64,000 nt of DNA from Diphasiastrum complanatum (lineage: Eukaryota; Streptophyta; Lycopodiopsida; Lycopodiales; Lycopodiaceae). Below, one piece after another: positions 24,426 to 34,731 of the stretch. The notes under the pieces are model-generated. The model was not told the origin of the DNA. It searched no databases and worked only from the letters and a program-made list of their open reading frames with translations. The first letter of the stretch is position 1, and every line of letters begins with the position of its first letter. The DNA lies in contig MU831910.1 in the NCBI GenBank assembly GCA_029204225.1, positions 33,177 through 97,176 on the forward strand. Reading direction: 5' to 3'. Position numbers and translations under genes: made by a program.

Positions 24426-27400
24426 CTAGCTTGGTTCAATCATTGCTTTACTAATCACTCCAAGTGATGATCTGAACTTCATAAAAGGTGTCCTTTGAAG
24501 TGGTTTAGTAAGTAGATCAGCTACACATTCATTGCTTGGAACATGCTCCAAAGCAATCTCCTTGGCTTGCACCATTTCTCTCACAAAGTGATGGCATATC
24601 TCAATGTGCTTAGATGCAAGGTGTTGGGCTGATATATTGTCATTGTAGATGATTGGTGCCTCCTCTGAATCCATGATCTTTAGCTCCACCAATAATCTCT
24701 TGATCCAAAGTACCTCCTTTGTAGTGGTTGTCAAAGCTTTGTACTCGGCCTCGGTTGAAGATAGAGATATAGTTTCTTTCTTTTTTGAAAGCCATGAAAC
24801 CACACCTTCTCCTATGAAAGTTGAATAGGCACTTGTTGATTTCCTATCCCTCTTGTCCCCTGCAAAATCTGAATCACTAAATGCATGAAGGTTAATCACA
24901 TCTCCTCTATATAGAATCCCAAAATCCAATGTACCCGAGATGTATCTTAGAATCCTCTTAGCCTTTTTCCAATGGATATTCAATGGCTTTTGCATGGATT
25001 GGCTCAACCTACATACACTAAAGCTAAGATCTGGTCTAGTTATAGTGATCCACATTAAGGAACCTATAAGTTGCCTAAACAAAGTGATGTCCATGAAGGA
25101 TCTTTCATCATCTTCATTTGGCACTTTTACATCTTGCTCCATTGGTGTGTCAACACTTTTGCATACTTCCATCTTAAACTTCTTCAAAAGACTTTGAGCA
25201 TAGTTTACTTGACTTATAAAGATAAAATCAGACCCTCTAAGTACTTCTATGCCTAAGATGAAGTGAAGACACCCTAGATCTACCATCTTGAACTCTAAGG
25301 ATAGATCTATCTTGATTTTTTCAATACCATCAACACTATTTTCACTAATGATGATGTCATCTACATAAATGAGTAAAAGTACAATACCAACATCATCAAA
25401 CTTAATGTAAAGAGTGGGATCATATTCACTTTGAACAAAAGAAAGTGAAATAAGATAGCAATGTAGTCTTGAATTCCAAGATCTCGAGGCTTGCTTCAAG
25501 CCATAGATGCTTCTTTGGAGATGGCATACTTTGTTCTCCATTCCATGCTTGATGAACCCTTGTGGCTGCTCCATATAGATATCCTCTTCCAAAAAACCAT
25601 TCAAGAAAGCATTAGAGACATCCATTTGACATAGAATCCATCCAAAATGTGATGCAAGTGCAATGATTAGTCTTATTGTGACCATCTTGGCCACGGGTGC
25701 AAAAGTTTCCTCATAGTCTATCCCTCTCTCTTGAGCATAACCTTTTGCAACTAATCTTGCTTTATGTTTGTTAACACTCCCATTTGCATTCAACTTAAGC
25801 TTGAAGACCCACTTGCATCCTATTACATTCCTTTGAGGTCTCTCAACAAGCAACCAAGTTTCATTCTCAATCAAGGCATCATACTCATCCAACATAGCTT
25901 TATACCATTCTTTGGAGTTCAATGCATCTTCAACATTAGACGGTTCTTCAAAACTAGATAAAGCATAAGAAGTGGATGAGATACCCTCAACTTGCTGTCC
26001 TTTGCCTTGATATGTGAGCCTTGATGGCTCCACTTTTGCCCTTAAAGATCTCCTTGGTGTGATAGGTGGGTTTGGTGCTTGCTCCTCCATGAGCTCCTCC
26101 TCAAAACCAAGATCTTGCTCCTCGGCTAACATGACAACATTAGTATCCACAAATGCATCCAGCTTATAAAGTTTGTCAAGTCTAGTGCCCTTAGCCACTA
26201 TCTTACCCTTCTTCTTGATGAAACATTCATTTGAAGCAAAGTCAACATTGAAATCATTGTCTACCATTTGGCCAACACTTAGTAGATTCTTTGTTATTGT
26301 AGGAATGTACAAAACACCTTCTATGTTGATCTTTTTGGAAGATCCTAAGCAAAGGGGAATGCTACCAACTCCTTCAATCTTACAAGCTTCATCATTTGCT
26401 GTATAGATAGACTTTATAGGTCCATCATAAGATAAGAGAGAAGAGAAAAACTCCCTTTTACTAGTCATGTGTGAACTAGCACCCGAGTCAATCCACCAAG
26501 GATCTTCTCCTTTGAAGCTTGTTGAAGAAAATATGGACATCATGAGAGAGTCCTCATGTGAACTCTCCTCCTCCTCCTCTTTGCTCATGTTGGCTTGGCT
26601 TTGATCTTGCTTCCTCTTGAAGCATTCCGAGGCATAATGCCCCATCTTGCTGCAATAGTAGCACTTCACCTTTGATTTGTCCTTCTTGACTTTGGTGGTT
26701 GATGGAGATGCCTTTGGGGGTCCTTCTTGATCCTCAAGCTTTGTAGACTTCTTGAATGTTGATCCTTTGCCTTTGGACTTTCCTTTGCCTTTGGTGAAGA
26801 GAGCTTGGTCATCTCCACCTTGGATGGAAATCCTATCCATCCTCTCTTGCATTTGGCTCCTTCTTGATTCCTCGGCCATGAGCGTGCCTTGGAGTTCTTC
26901 AAGTATGGGTAGCTTACCCATAATTGCATATCCCTGAACCAAATTGTCAAATTCAAAGCTTAGTCCATTCAATATGAGTTGAACAAGCTCTTCATCCTTG
27001 ATAGGGTCACCTATAAAGGCTAGCTCTTTGTTCAATTCCTTTACTCTTAGGACAAAAGTATGTGCACTCTCTCCTTTCTTTTGATAGCTTCTGTAGATTT
27101 GATTCTTCAAAGCTAACATTCTAGTTTGGTTCTTGGATTCATAGACCTTTTGCAAAGTCTCCCAAGCATCTTGAGCTGAAGTGCAATCTCCTACCTCTCT
27201 TAAGAGTTCATTTGCAACATTCATTTTTATGCAATGTAGTGCAACATTGCACCTCTTGATGTATTTGGCTTTTTCTTGAGGATGAATAGGTTCACCCTCC
27301 TTACCATTTACAATTTCCATCAGATCTTGCATGATCATGATAGATTCCATTCTAACTTTCCATATGGAATAGTTAGTTTTGTTGAGCCTTTCATTAGTAT

Positions 27401-27428
27401 CCAAAAGATATGCATTTATAGATGCCAT
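24426..27428 (-). CDS. Copia-B Gag-PR-RT-RH polyprotein, integrase absent
   Basis: Start ATG at 27428 (MASINAYLLDTNERLNKTNY). UBN2-type Gag spans residues 1 to about 210, with a zinc knuckle at C256/C259/H264/C269 (CYYCSKMGHYASEC). The protease active site WWIDSGASSHM has its Asp near 314, with KNLLSVGQM near 390 and YKLDAF near 421. The frame then runs directly into the post-integrase linker (PITPRRSLRAKVEPSRLTY near 455). RT follows (GCKWVFKLKLNANGS near 537; YVDD at 688-691), then RNase H (SDSDFAGD, STEAEYKAL). Compared with copia-C, about 315 residues are missing: the HHCC finger and the DDE core. A second gap of about eight residues removes the usual NPVFHAR motif before KHIE. No stop or frameshift is seen. 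It could make particles and cDNA but not its own integrase (inference). Confidence 0.93.
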   Translation of the reverse strand: MASINAYLLDTNERLNKTNYSIWKVRMESIMIMQDLMEIVNGKEGEPIHPQEKAKYIKRCNVALHCIKMNVANELLREVGDCTSAQDAWETLQKVYESKNQTRMLALKNQIYRSYQKKGESAHTFVLRVKELNKELAFIGDPIKDEELVQLILNGLSFEFDNLVQGYAIMGKLPILEELQGTLMAEESRRSQMQERMDRISIQGGDDQALFTKGKGKSKGKGSTFKKSTKLEDQEGPPKASPSTTKVKKDKSKVKCYYCSKMGHYASECFKRKQDQSQANMSKEEEEESSHEDSLMMSIFSSTSFKGEDPWWIDSGASSHMTSKREFFSSLLSYDGPIKSIYTANDEACKIEGVGSIPLCLGSSKKINIEGVLYIPTITKNLLSVGQMVDNDFNVDFASNECFIKKKGKIVAKGTRLDKLYKLDAFVDTNVVMLAEEQDLGFEEELMEEQAPNPPITPRRSLRAKVEPSRLTYQGKGQQVEGISSTSYALSSFEEPSNVEDALNSKEWYKAMLDEYDALIENETWLLVERPQRNVIGCKWVFKLKLNANGSVNKHKARLVAKGYAQERGIDYEETFAPVAKMVTIRLIIALASHFGWILCQMDVSNAFLNGFLEEDIYMEQPQGFIKHGMENKVCHLQRSIYGLKQASRSWNSRLHCYLISLSFVQSEYDPTLYIKFDDVGIVLLLIYVDDIIISENSVDGIEKIKIDLSLEFKMVDLGCLHFILGIEVLRGSDFIFISQVNYAQSLLKKFKMEVCKSVDTPMEQDVKVPNEDDERSFMDITLFRQLIGSLMWITITRPDLSFSVCRLSQSMQKPLNIHWKKAKRILRYISGTLDFGILYRGDVINLHAFSDSDFAGDKRDRKSTSAYSTFIGEGVVSWLSKKKETISLSSTEAEYKALTTTTKEVLWIKRLLVELKIMDSEEAPIIYNDNISAQHLASKHIEICHHFVREMVQAKEIALEHVPSNECVADLLTKPLQRTPFMKFRSSLGVISKAMIEPS

Positions 27429-28227
27429 CTAGTCTCCTAATCAAGGACTTGACACAAATGAAAGTTACTTCTATTGATTTGATTGAAGGTCTACCTTATC
27501 TCACTTCTTAGGGACCTGAAAAGATCAGTAATAGACTTCCTATAAAGATCTAAGAATGATCTCTAACAAAATCAAATCATAGAATACTAGAAACAATGCA
27601 CTTGCTTGATTGAAGTAGACAATACTAGTAGAATTGCCCCTCTTTCTATAAAGAACATTAAAGCTTCCAAATGATCTGATAAAGAGTGAATTTCAGCAAC
27701 CTAATATACTTCCAAAATCACTTGTAAAAGATCTAAATGGAACTTAATGAGGATGCAACACAATCTACTATCCAATCACAAGCAAAAAATGATCAAAATT
27801 GATGAAAAATTGATCTAATTTGGTGCATAAGTCAAGCAATGGTTGGACTGAACCTAAATCACTCTAGGAGGTGCCTACTACACCTTAGAAAAGCCTTGAA
27901 GAGTCCCCAAAACTCTGATCTTCCCTCTCCTTGAATGCTAGAAAGCCTCCTCTATGAAATCACCTCCAAAACTCGCTTAGAAATCAATGCTTGGAGCAAG
28001 CAAAACTTGCTATCTTGGTAATGTGAATTGAATTCAACTTTGCCTCTGGTTTTAGACACCTAAACACCTGCAAATGAAGTCACACAACACCAATCTCCAA
28101 TGTATTTGACTCACTTTGAGTTCTAGAATCAATACTAGATGCTAAGATCCAATCTACACAAGATTTAGATCAAAAATTGTGATCAAATTGAATGAAAACC
28201 AAGGATTTAGCTCATTTCAGCCTTTAG

Positions 28228-28239
28228 GCTCTGATACCA
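28228..28239 (-). other. Copia-B primer binding site
   Basis: GCTCTGATACCA on the plus strand, i.e. TGGTATCAGAGC on the element strand, directly next to the 5' LTR. An untranslated leader of about 800 bp lies between it and the start codon. Confidence 0.93.
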
Positions 28240-28921
28240 TGTAAAAATTACAGCAAATAAGGATCCTAAAACACTTGAAATGATGAGGAAAACAATAGAT
28301 TATGATTTCATAAGATTAGCACAAGTTGAACCATCAAAATCCATCAAAAACCTATGCTTGAACCTCACTAAATGGCCCAAATCCTTGAAGAAGGCTTCAC
28401 ACGTGTGAAAGTACGGCCTCCCACAGTCTGAGTACTGTACACCAGACCTACATTCAATCCTATAATCATTAGTAATCACAAGTACTCAAACAATTATGAA
28501 CATAGAGAGCAATTGCACCATTATGAGAGAAAAAACATGAAATTGCTTGATTGATTTTGGTGAGATATCATCACCTATATATACAAGATCCATCACGGTT
28601 TTGGGCAGGTATGAGTAGCCCTAAACCTATCCCTAATGCTAATTTTGGTGGATCTTTCATCCCTACCAAGTTAGGGTTGGAATCTTGGAGATCCCTCAAC
28701 AATGCAAAAATTACCAAAAATAGCTCCTATTTTTTCTCCCTTGTATCTAAGCATAATTTGGACTCATTCCAAAGGTTCTAACACTTAGGTCTACTTGAGA
28801 ACATCCTTATGAATGGAATCCTATGCTATTTGGCACGTGTGACAAGCCACATCATGACCATTTAACTATTTACAAGTCATATGACCAAAACTAGTCAAGC
28901 TAGAATTGTGAATTTTTAACA
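28240..28921 (-). repeat. Copia-B 5' LTR, 682 bp
   Basis: Same length as the 3' copy with one visible difference. The palindrome TTCACACGTGTGAA is at 28396-28409. GATAC follows at 28922-28926. Confidence 0.95.
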
Positions 28922-28926
28922 GATAC

Positions 28927-29524
28927 ATTGTTATGTTGTGTACATTTTAACAAAGAAAAGATTTGTATTCATGCAACAGTTAGATCTATCAAGTATGGGG
29001 AGGAAATGTTTATCAAGCATAGGTAGCATAGTTTCAACTTACTTTTTGTTGTTTTGTTTTTTGTGCAGGCCAAATCTTGTGTCAACATATTCTCATAGTA
29101 TAAAAAAAGTTGTTTATGAAAATCATTGTAAATACTTGCATGAAGTCCATCCATTCATAAACATTCATAGAAGAGGTTTTGGAGGAAGAGTTGACTGATA
29201 CATGCCTCCAAAGAGGATATTATGTGAAAGATTGGCGAAGACTTTGGGAGGAGTCTTCGAAAAAGCCAATTGATGGCATGAAAAGGTTATCTATATGTCA
29301 TCATTTGGAATATTGGAACAATCTTTTGATTAATCACCGACTTGAGCCCATGCACATATTTAAAATGTGGGTGAATCTATATGGCAACACTTGATTGGTG
29401 AAAAAGATAGCATTGCTGCAAGGCACGATCTAAAAGAATCAAATACCAAAAAAGAATATTGGATAAAGGATGGTGAAGATCATGCTCCAAAAGCACCTTT
29501 TGGACATTCACTAAGGAGGAGCTT
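28927..29524 (+). pseudogene. CACTA-like transposase fragment, upstream of copia-C
   Basis: From about 29268 it reads DGMKRLSICHHLEYWNNLL and RLEPMHIFK, then shifts frame to NVGESIWQHLIGEKDSI and DLKESNTKKEY. This is the same order as MKRLSIFHELPYWGELL and DPMHIFKNVGSTIWEHL in the 56.1 kb gene, a tnp2 (Transposase_21) hallmark block. The sequence is cut by copia-C at AGCTT and continues at 35385. Two or more frameshifts make it a pseudogene. Confidence 0.75.
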
Positions 29525-30176
29525 GTGAAAAACTCAGATCCAAAAGATGCTAAAGTTTCATAAAGATCTTGGCCATGGAAGTTATGCACATCTAGATTGA
29601 AAAAATGATAGAAATTGTGATGTTAAGCATACTAAACATCAACTAAACATCAAAATCTGATCATAAGCTTCCACAAACAGAAACTTGCTGTCCCTATCCG
29701 TACTTCAGAGCCTACAACCTGCATTTCACACGTGTGAAGCCATAGCAACAAAGAAATCACAATTCTAGTGGCTAGAATGCAAGATATGAACAAAAAAGTG
29801 AGAGAGAAGAAGATGGACCTTCAAAGAGCATAACATTCATTCAATAGAATGAAAATGAGATGTGTACATACTCGTGGAGATGGCTATTTATAGCAGCCAT
29901 AGTGCCTCTTGGCCACTTGTCTTATGATAGGCTAAAATTGGGGTCCAATAGGATTCACCCATATACCTAGAAATTTGGTCAAATAGGAATGCACCAAATT
30001 ATGAGCCAATAGAAGAGCTCCACACTCGACCTCCTCTAATTAATGTGACCTCAAAAGTAGTGTACACATACTTTGGGCCTCTACATACATGTATGAACCT
30101 ATCTCTAACTTTTATTTGGCCATAGGCCTACAAAATCTCAAGTTAGGAAAATACTACTAGTTGACAATTTTTCACA
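29524..30176 (-). repeat. Copia-C 3' LTR, 653 bp
   Basis: TGTGAAAAATTG...GTTTTTCACA on the element strand. A TATA box (CTATAAATAG on the minus strand) lies near 29885. The palindrome TTCACACGTGTGAA is at 29725-29738. Confidence 0.95.
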
Positions 30177-33100
30177 CTCCCTCTTCAACTAGTTTTAGCA
30201 TAGATTTAGAAAGTACACCAAGACTTGTTCTATGCTTGAAAAATAAGTCCTTTCCCAATGCTTTGGTAAAGATATCAGCCACACATTCCTTTGATGGGAC
30301 ATGTTCAAGCTTGATCTCTTTTGCCAACACTTGTTCTCTCACAAAATGGTAAGCCACCTCGATATGTTTGCTCCTTGCATGGAAAACCGGATTGCTTGCT
30401 AGACTTTGGGCTGAAAGGTTGTCACAAAAGATGATTGGACTCTCTGAAAAATCCAGCAAATGAAGCTCCATAATCATCCTCTTGATCCACACCATCTCCT
30501 TTGTGCATGATGTCAAAGCTTTGTACTCGGCCTCACTAGAAGAAAGTGATATAGTTGCTTGTTTCTTCGACATCCATGAGATAGCTCCATCACCTATGAA
30601 AATAGCATGTGCATTTATGGATTTTCTATCCATAAGGTCTCCTGCAAAATCTGAATCTGAAAAACCAAATAAGTTAGGTGATGAGCCTCTATAAACAATG
30701 CCAAAATCTTTTGTTCCCGAGATGTATCTCAAGATCCTCTTTCCTAGTTTCCAATGTTCTATGCTAGGATCTTGCATGAATTGGCTTAATCTACCAACAC
30801 AATAAGATAAATCAGGTCTTGTGATGGTTAGATATATAAGAGAACCTATTAGCTTCCTATAGAGAGTAATGTCCTCGAAGGATCTTTCATTACCTCTTAT
30901 AGTTAGCTTTACATGTGATTCCATAGGTGTATCAATAGGATTTGCATCTACCATATGAAATCTATTGAGAATAGAAATAGCATACTTCTCTTGTGAAATA
31001 AAAGTGATTTGAGAAGTTCTAATTACTTCTATTCCTAAGATATAGCTCAAAAGACCAAGATCATGCACTTCAAATTCCTTTTTTAGTGCTTTCTTGATAT
31101 CTTCTATATCTTCCTTGTTCCCTCCACTTAAAATAATGTCATCCACATAAATTAGAAGGATTGTAACATCATTAGCACTAATTCTAAAGTAAAGTGAATG
31201 ATCATACTCACTCATAGTGAAGTTTTGAGAAAGTAGAAAAGAGTTAAGCCTAGCATACCAACTCCTTGGTGCTTGCTTAAGACCATACAAACTTTTTTGT
31301 AGAAAACACACATGATTAGGCTTGCTATGAGAAACATAGCTCTCGGGTTGCTCCATGTAGACTTCCTCTTCAAGATCACCATTCAAGAAAGCATTAGAAA
31401 TGTCTAATTGCCAAAGATCCCATCCATAAAGAGTTGCAAGGGAAATGATTACTCTTATGCTCACCATCTTTGCCACGGGTGCAAAGGTTTCCTCATAGTC
31501 AATGCCATGCTCTTGAGCATAACCTTTAGCCACCAACCTTGCCTTCAACTTGTTGATAGATCCATCTTGATTTGTCTTTACCTTGAAGATCCATTTGCAT
31601 CCAATTGCACTTTTGCCCTTTGGAAGCTCCACCAATCTCCATGTGTTGTTCTTCATAAGTGCTTCAAACTCAAGATCCATTGCTTGGATCCATTCCTCTT
31701 CTTGCCTTGCTTCATCTACACATGAAGGTACATCAAAAGAAGTTAGGAAAGCATAGTTGGATCCATCCACCACTTGCTTACCTTTGCCATCATAAGTGAG
31801 CCTTGAGGGTTTCACTTTATGCCTTGGAGTTCTCCTTGGAATTTGACTTGAAGAGGCTTCTTCAACATCCACATCCAATGTGTCATCAACTCCATTGTCA
31901 TCAAGCACATTAGTTGCAACAACACCATCATCACTTGAAACAACTTTTGGAATGTTACCTTCATCAAAAATGACATCCCTACTTGTGAACACTTTCTTGA
32001 TTGAAGGAACATAAATCCTATATGCTTTGCTTACTTCACTATAACCAACAAAAATGCCCTTTCTTGAAGATGGATCCTCCTTAGTTCTATCATCAAGAGT
32101 AATGTTGAAGTAGCAAATGCATCCAAAAGTTCTTAGAAACTTGACATTAGGCTTCGTACCAAACAAAGCTTCAAAAGGGGTTTTTCCTTCCAATACAACA
32201 CTTGGCCATCTATTGCATAGGAAATTTGCACACAACAAAGCATCACTCCAAAAAGGTTTAGGAAGATTAGCATTCAATCTCATTGCCTTTGCACTCTCAC
32301 ACAAGGTTCTATTCTTCCTCTCGGCCACTCCATTTTGTTGTGGTGTTCTTGGACATGTGTACTCCCTCTTGATCCCATGCTCATCGCAAAAGGCTTTGAA
32401 TTTGTTAGAAATGTATTCACCACCATTGTCGCTCCTCAAGCATTTGATTTTGGTTGTAAATTGAGTCTCAATAGCAACTTTGAACTTGACAAACACATCA
32501 AACACCTCATCCTTGCTCTTTAGTAGATAAACCCAACAAAATCTACTAAAATCATCAATGAAAGTTACATACATCTTAGCACCTCCATTGCTAATTGTAG
32601 TAACACCATGAATATCCGAATGCAAGAGAGAAAAAGGCATCTTAGATCTAGATATAGATCTAGTATATGGCAATCTATGTGATTTAGACAAAGCACATTC
32701 TTCACAAACATGATTCAAGCAAGTAAGAGACTTGGGAAGTCCCCTTACTACCTCCTTTTTGGCTATTACCTCCAAGGCCTTGTAGTTGAGATGTCCCATC
32801 CTTTTATGCCATACCTCTTGAATTGACATTTGTTCATTTGCCATGCATCCAACTTGGTTAGCAACAACACATGCATCAAGCTTGAACAATTTCCCTTGCC
32901 TTTTCCCTTTTGCAATGATACTACACCCCTTTTTGATCAAGCAAGCATCACCATCAAACTCAACTTTGAATCCTTTGTCAAGCATTTGGCTTACACTAAG
33001 TAAGTTCTTGGTAATGGATGGAATGAGCAAAACATCTTTCAATTCTATATTCCTATTTGTAGAAAGTGAAATAGGAATTGTGCCAATCCCCTTGATTGCA

Positions 33101-34122
33101 CACTCACCATCATTTGCGGTATAGATTACCTTCCTATCACCATCAAATGCCATTAAAGATGAAAAATACTCTTTATGATATGTCATATGAGAAGTGGCTC
33201 CACTATCAATCCACCAAGGATCAATGTCTCCATGATTAGCCAACAAGCAAGATGACATAACAAAAGCATCATTTGAAAGAAGCTCATCCCCACCCTCATC
33301 AATAGTTAGATTGGTTTGCTTTTCCCCTTGATCCCTCTTTTTCTTAAAACAATCACTAGCAAAATGCCCTTTGACTCCACAATAGAAACATTTTAGCTTA
33401 GATCTATCCTTCTTTTTGCCAAAAGTAGAGTGCTCACCTTGGTCTTGCCCTTTAGACCAATTGCTTTTACCTTTGCCCTTGAACTTGCCTTTAGAGAACA
33501 TTGCCTCCTCTTCTCCTCCTTGAGATGTAGAAGATGCTCCCACTCTTGCTTGCAACCTGAATTCTTCAGCCAACAAGACCTCTTGCAAGTCTCCAACACT
33601 TGGTAAACATTTTTGGATAGCATAACTTTGAACAAGATTAGCATGATCATCCAACAAGCCATTGAGAATCACTTGAACAAGCTCCTCATTATTTATGCCA
33701 TCATTAATGCATGCTAACTCATCATTCAATGCTTTAACTCTCAAAACAAAAGCATGTCCATTCTCACTCTTCTTTTGCATACAAGAAAAGATTTGCCTTC
33801 TTAAAGTCAACACTCTAGAAGTAGACTTGGATTCATAAACCTTCTTCAAGGCTTCCCAAGCTTCACTAGATGATGTGCACTTACCAACCTCTTTGATAAG
33901 CTCATTTGTCACATTCATCTTGATCATGTGAAGGGCTTTCTTTGCCCTCTTGTCATACCTCAATTGTTCTTGAGGTGCCAAAGGTCTCTCCTCCACACCT
34001 ACAACAATATCCATCAACTCATTCATCTCAAGCAAAGACTCCATCCTTACTTTCCAAGTAGAATAGTTGAGGGAGGTAAGCCTATCATTGCTTTCCAACA
34101 TGTAGCCTCCATTTGTAGCCAT
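30172..34122 (-). CDS. Copia-C complete Gag-Pol polyprotein, 1316 aa
   Basis: Start ATG at 34122 (MATNGGYMLESNDRLTSLNY). UBN2-type Gag, residues 1 to about 205. Zinc knuckle CFYCGVKGHFASDC at 245-258. Protease WWIDSGATSHM with Asp306. GAG-pre-integrase finger H439/H444/C473/C476. Integrase D503 (HSDIHG), D565 (RSDNGGEY) and E601 (NGVAERKNRT), i.e. DD35E spacing. RT has WIFKVKTNQDGS near 845, LDISNAFLNGDLEEE near 906 and YVDD at 992-995. RNase H has SDSDFAGD near 1155, SSSEAEYKAL near 1195 and NPVFHARSKHIE near 1244. Every catalytic residue expected for a Ty1/copia polyprotein is present and the frame has no stop. The last codons overlap the start of the 3' LTR, as in the 21.5 kb relative. Confidence 0.96.
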   Translation of the reverse strand: MATNGGYMLESNDRLTSLNYSTWKVRMESLLEMNELMDIVVGVEERPLAPQEQLRYDKRAKKALHMIKMNVTNELIKEVGKCTSSSEAWEALKKVYESKSTSRVLTLRRQIFSCMQKKSENGHAFVLRVKALNDELACINDGINNEELVQVILNGLLDDHANLVQSYAIQKCLPSVGDLQEVLLAEEFRLQARVGASSTSQGGEEEAMFSKGKFKGKGKSNWSKGQDQGEHSTFGKKKDRSKLKCFYCGVKGHFASDCFKKKRDQGEKQTNLTIDEGGDELLSNDAFVMSSCLLANHGDIDPWWIDSGATSHMTYHKEYFSSLMAFDGDRKVIYTANDGECAIKGIGTIPISLSTNRNIELKDVLLIPSITKNLLSVSQMLDKGFKVEFDGDACLIKKGCSIIAKGKRQGKLFKLDACVVANQVGCMANEQMSIQEVWHKRMGHLNYKALEVIAKKEVVRGLPKSLTCLNHVCEECALSKSHRLPYTRSISRSKMPFSLLHSDIHGVTTISNGGAKMYVTFIDDFSRFCWVYLLKSKDEVFDVFVKFKVAIETQFTTKIKCLRSDNGGEYISNKFKAFCDEHGIKREYTCPRTPQQNGVAERKNRTLCESAKAMRLNANLPKPFWSDALLCANFLCNRWPSVVLEGKTPFEALFGTKPNVKFLRTFGCICYFNITLDDRTKEDPSSRKGIFVGYSEVSKAYRIYVPSIKKVFTSRDVIFDEGNIPKVVSSDDGVVATNVLDDNGVDDTLDVDVEEASSSQIPRRTPRHKVKPSRLTYDGKGKQVVDGSNYAFLTSFDVPSCVDEARQEEEWIQAMDLEFEALMKNNTWRLVELPKGKSAIGCKWIFKVKTNQDGSINKLKARLVAKGYAQEHGIDYEETFAPVAKMVSIRVIISLATLYGWDLWQLDISNAFLNGDLEEEVYMEQPESYVSHSKPNHVCFLQKSLYGLKQAPRSWYARLNSFLLSQNFTMSEYDHSLYFRISANDVTILLIYVDDIILSGGNKEDIEDIKKALKKEFEVHDLGLLSYILGIEVIRTSQITFISQEKYAISILNRFHMVDANPIDTPMESHVKLTIRGNERSFEDITLYRKLIGSLIYLTITRPDLSYCVGRLSQFMQDPSIEHWKLGKRILRYISGTKDFGIVYRGSSPNLFGFSDSDFAGDLMDRKSINAHAIFIGDGAISWMSKKQATISLSSSEAEYKALTSCTKEMVWIKRMIMELHLLDFSESPIIFCDNLSAQSLASNPVFHARSKHIEVAYHFVREQVLAKEIKLEHVPSKECVADIFTKALGKDLFFKHRTSLGVLSKSMLKLVEEGV

Positions 34123-34719
34123 GTTGCAATGATTGATCTCTGATCTTTGACCTGTTCCAATGCACTAAGCACTCTCTTGAATCAACAAATGAAACACAAG
34201 AAGAAATCACAAAGATTTGGAACCTAAAACCTTACTTTTTCTCTCTTTTCCTCACTTTTTCCTTAATTTTAGCCACTAGTTTTATGATTTCTTGATCAAA
34301 CCAAGACCAAACCTCAATATACTTGCTTTTCCCTCACTCCTAAGATTGAAATACACTCTTGAATCATTCAGCAAACTGAAAATCAGAGGGTTACATCAAT
34401 TTTGAAGTTTTTGACATGAAGAAGCAAGAAATTGAATCAAAAAACTATATGCTAGAATGGAAAACTAATAGGATCTTGTTGGATCTTGCATCTCCCTCTT
34501 TCCAAAACAATTTTTGTCTCCTTATTCTGATAAGTACAGAGGGAATTCGCCCTACTTCAATTGAAATGCATACAAATGATGTTTTGATCACAAAGATCCA
34601 ATTTCTACACATAAATCAACAAGATTTTTAGCTAAAAACTTGATTGGAATGCTACAAAAGCAAACTCGCCCACAAATCTCTTCTAAATCTGGAAAAACCT
34701 GCACATTTGGCCGCCTAAT

Positions 34720-34731
34720 GCTCTGATACCA
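34720..34731 (-). other. Copia-C primer binding site
   Basis: GCTCTGATACCA on the plus strand, complement of the initiator tRNA-Met end, directly beside the 5' LTR. The leader to the ATG is about 600 bp. Confidence 0.93.

Larger units (their letters stand above)
23730..28921 (-). mobile_element. Copia-B: young Ty1/copia element lacking integrase
   Basis: A 5192-bp element with 682-bp LTRs at both ends, a perfect GATAC duplication, a tRNA-iMet primer site and a single uninterrupted 1000-codon frame. By eye the LTRs differ at one position (T near 24087 versus C near 28597), so insertion is recent. The polyprotein goes from protease straight to the linker before RT. It is best described as a non-autonomous copia with a readable frame. 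Confidence 0.95.
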
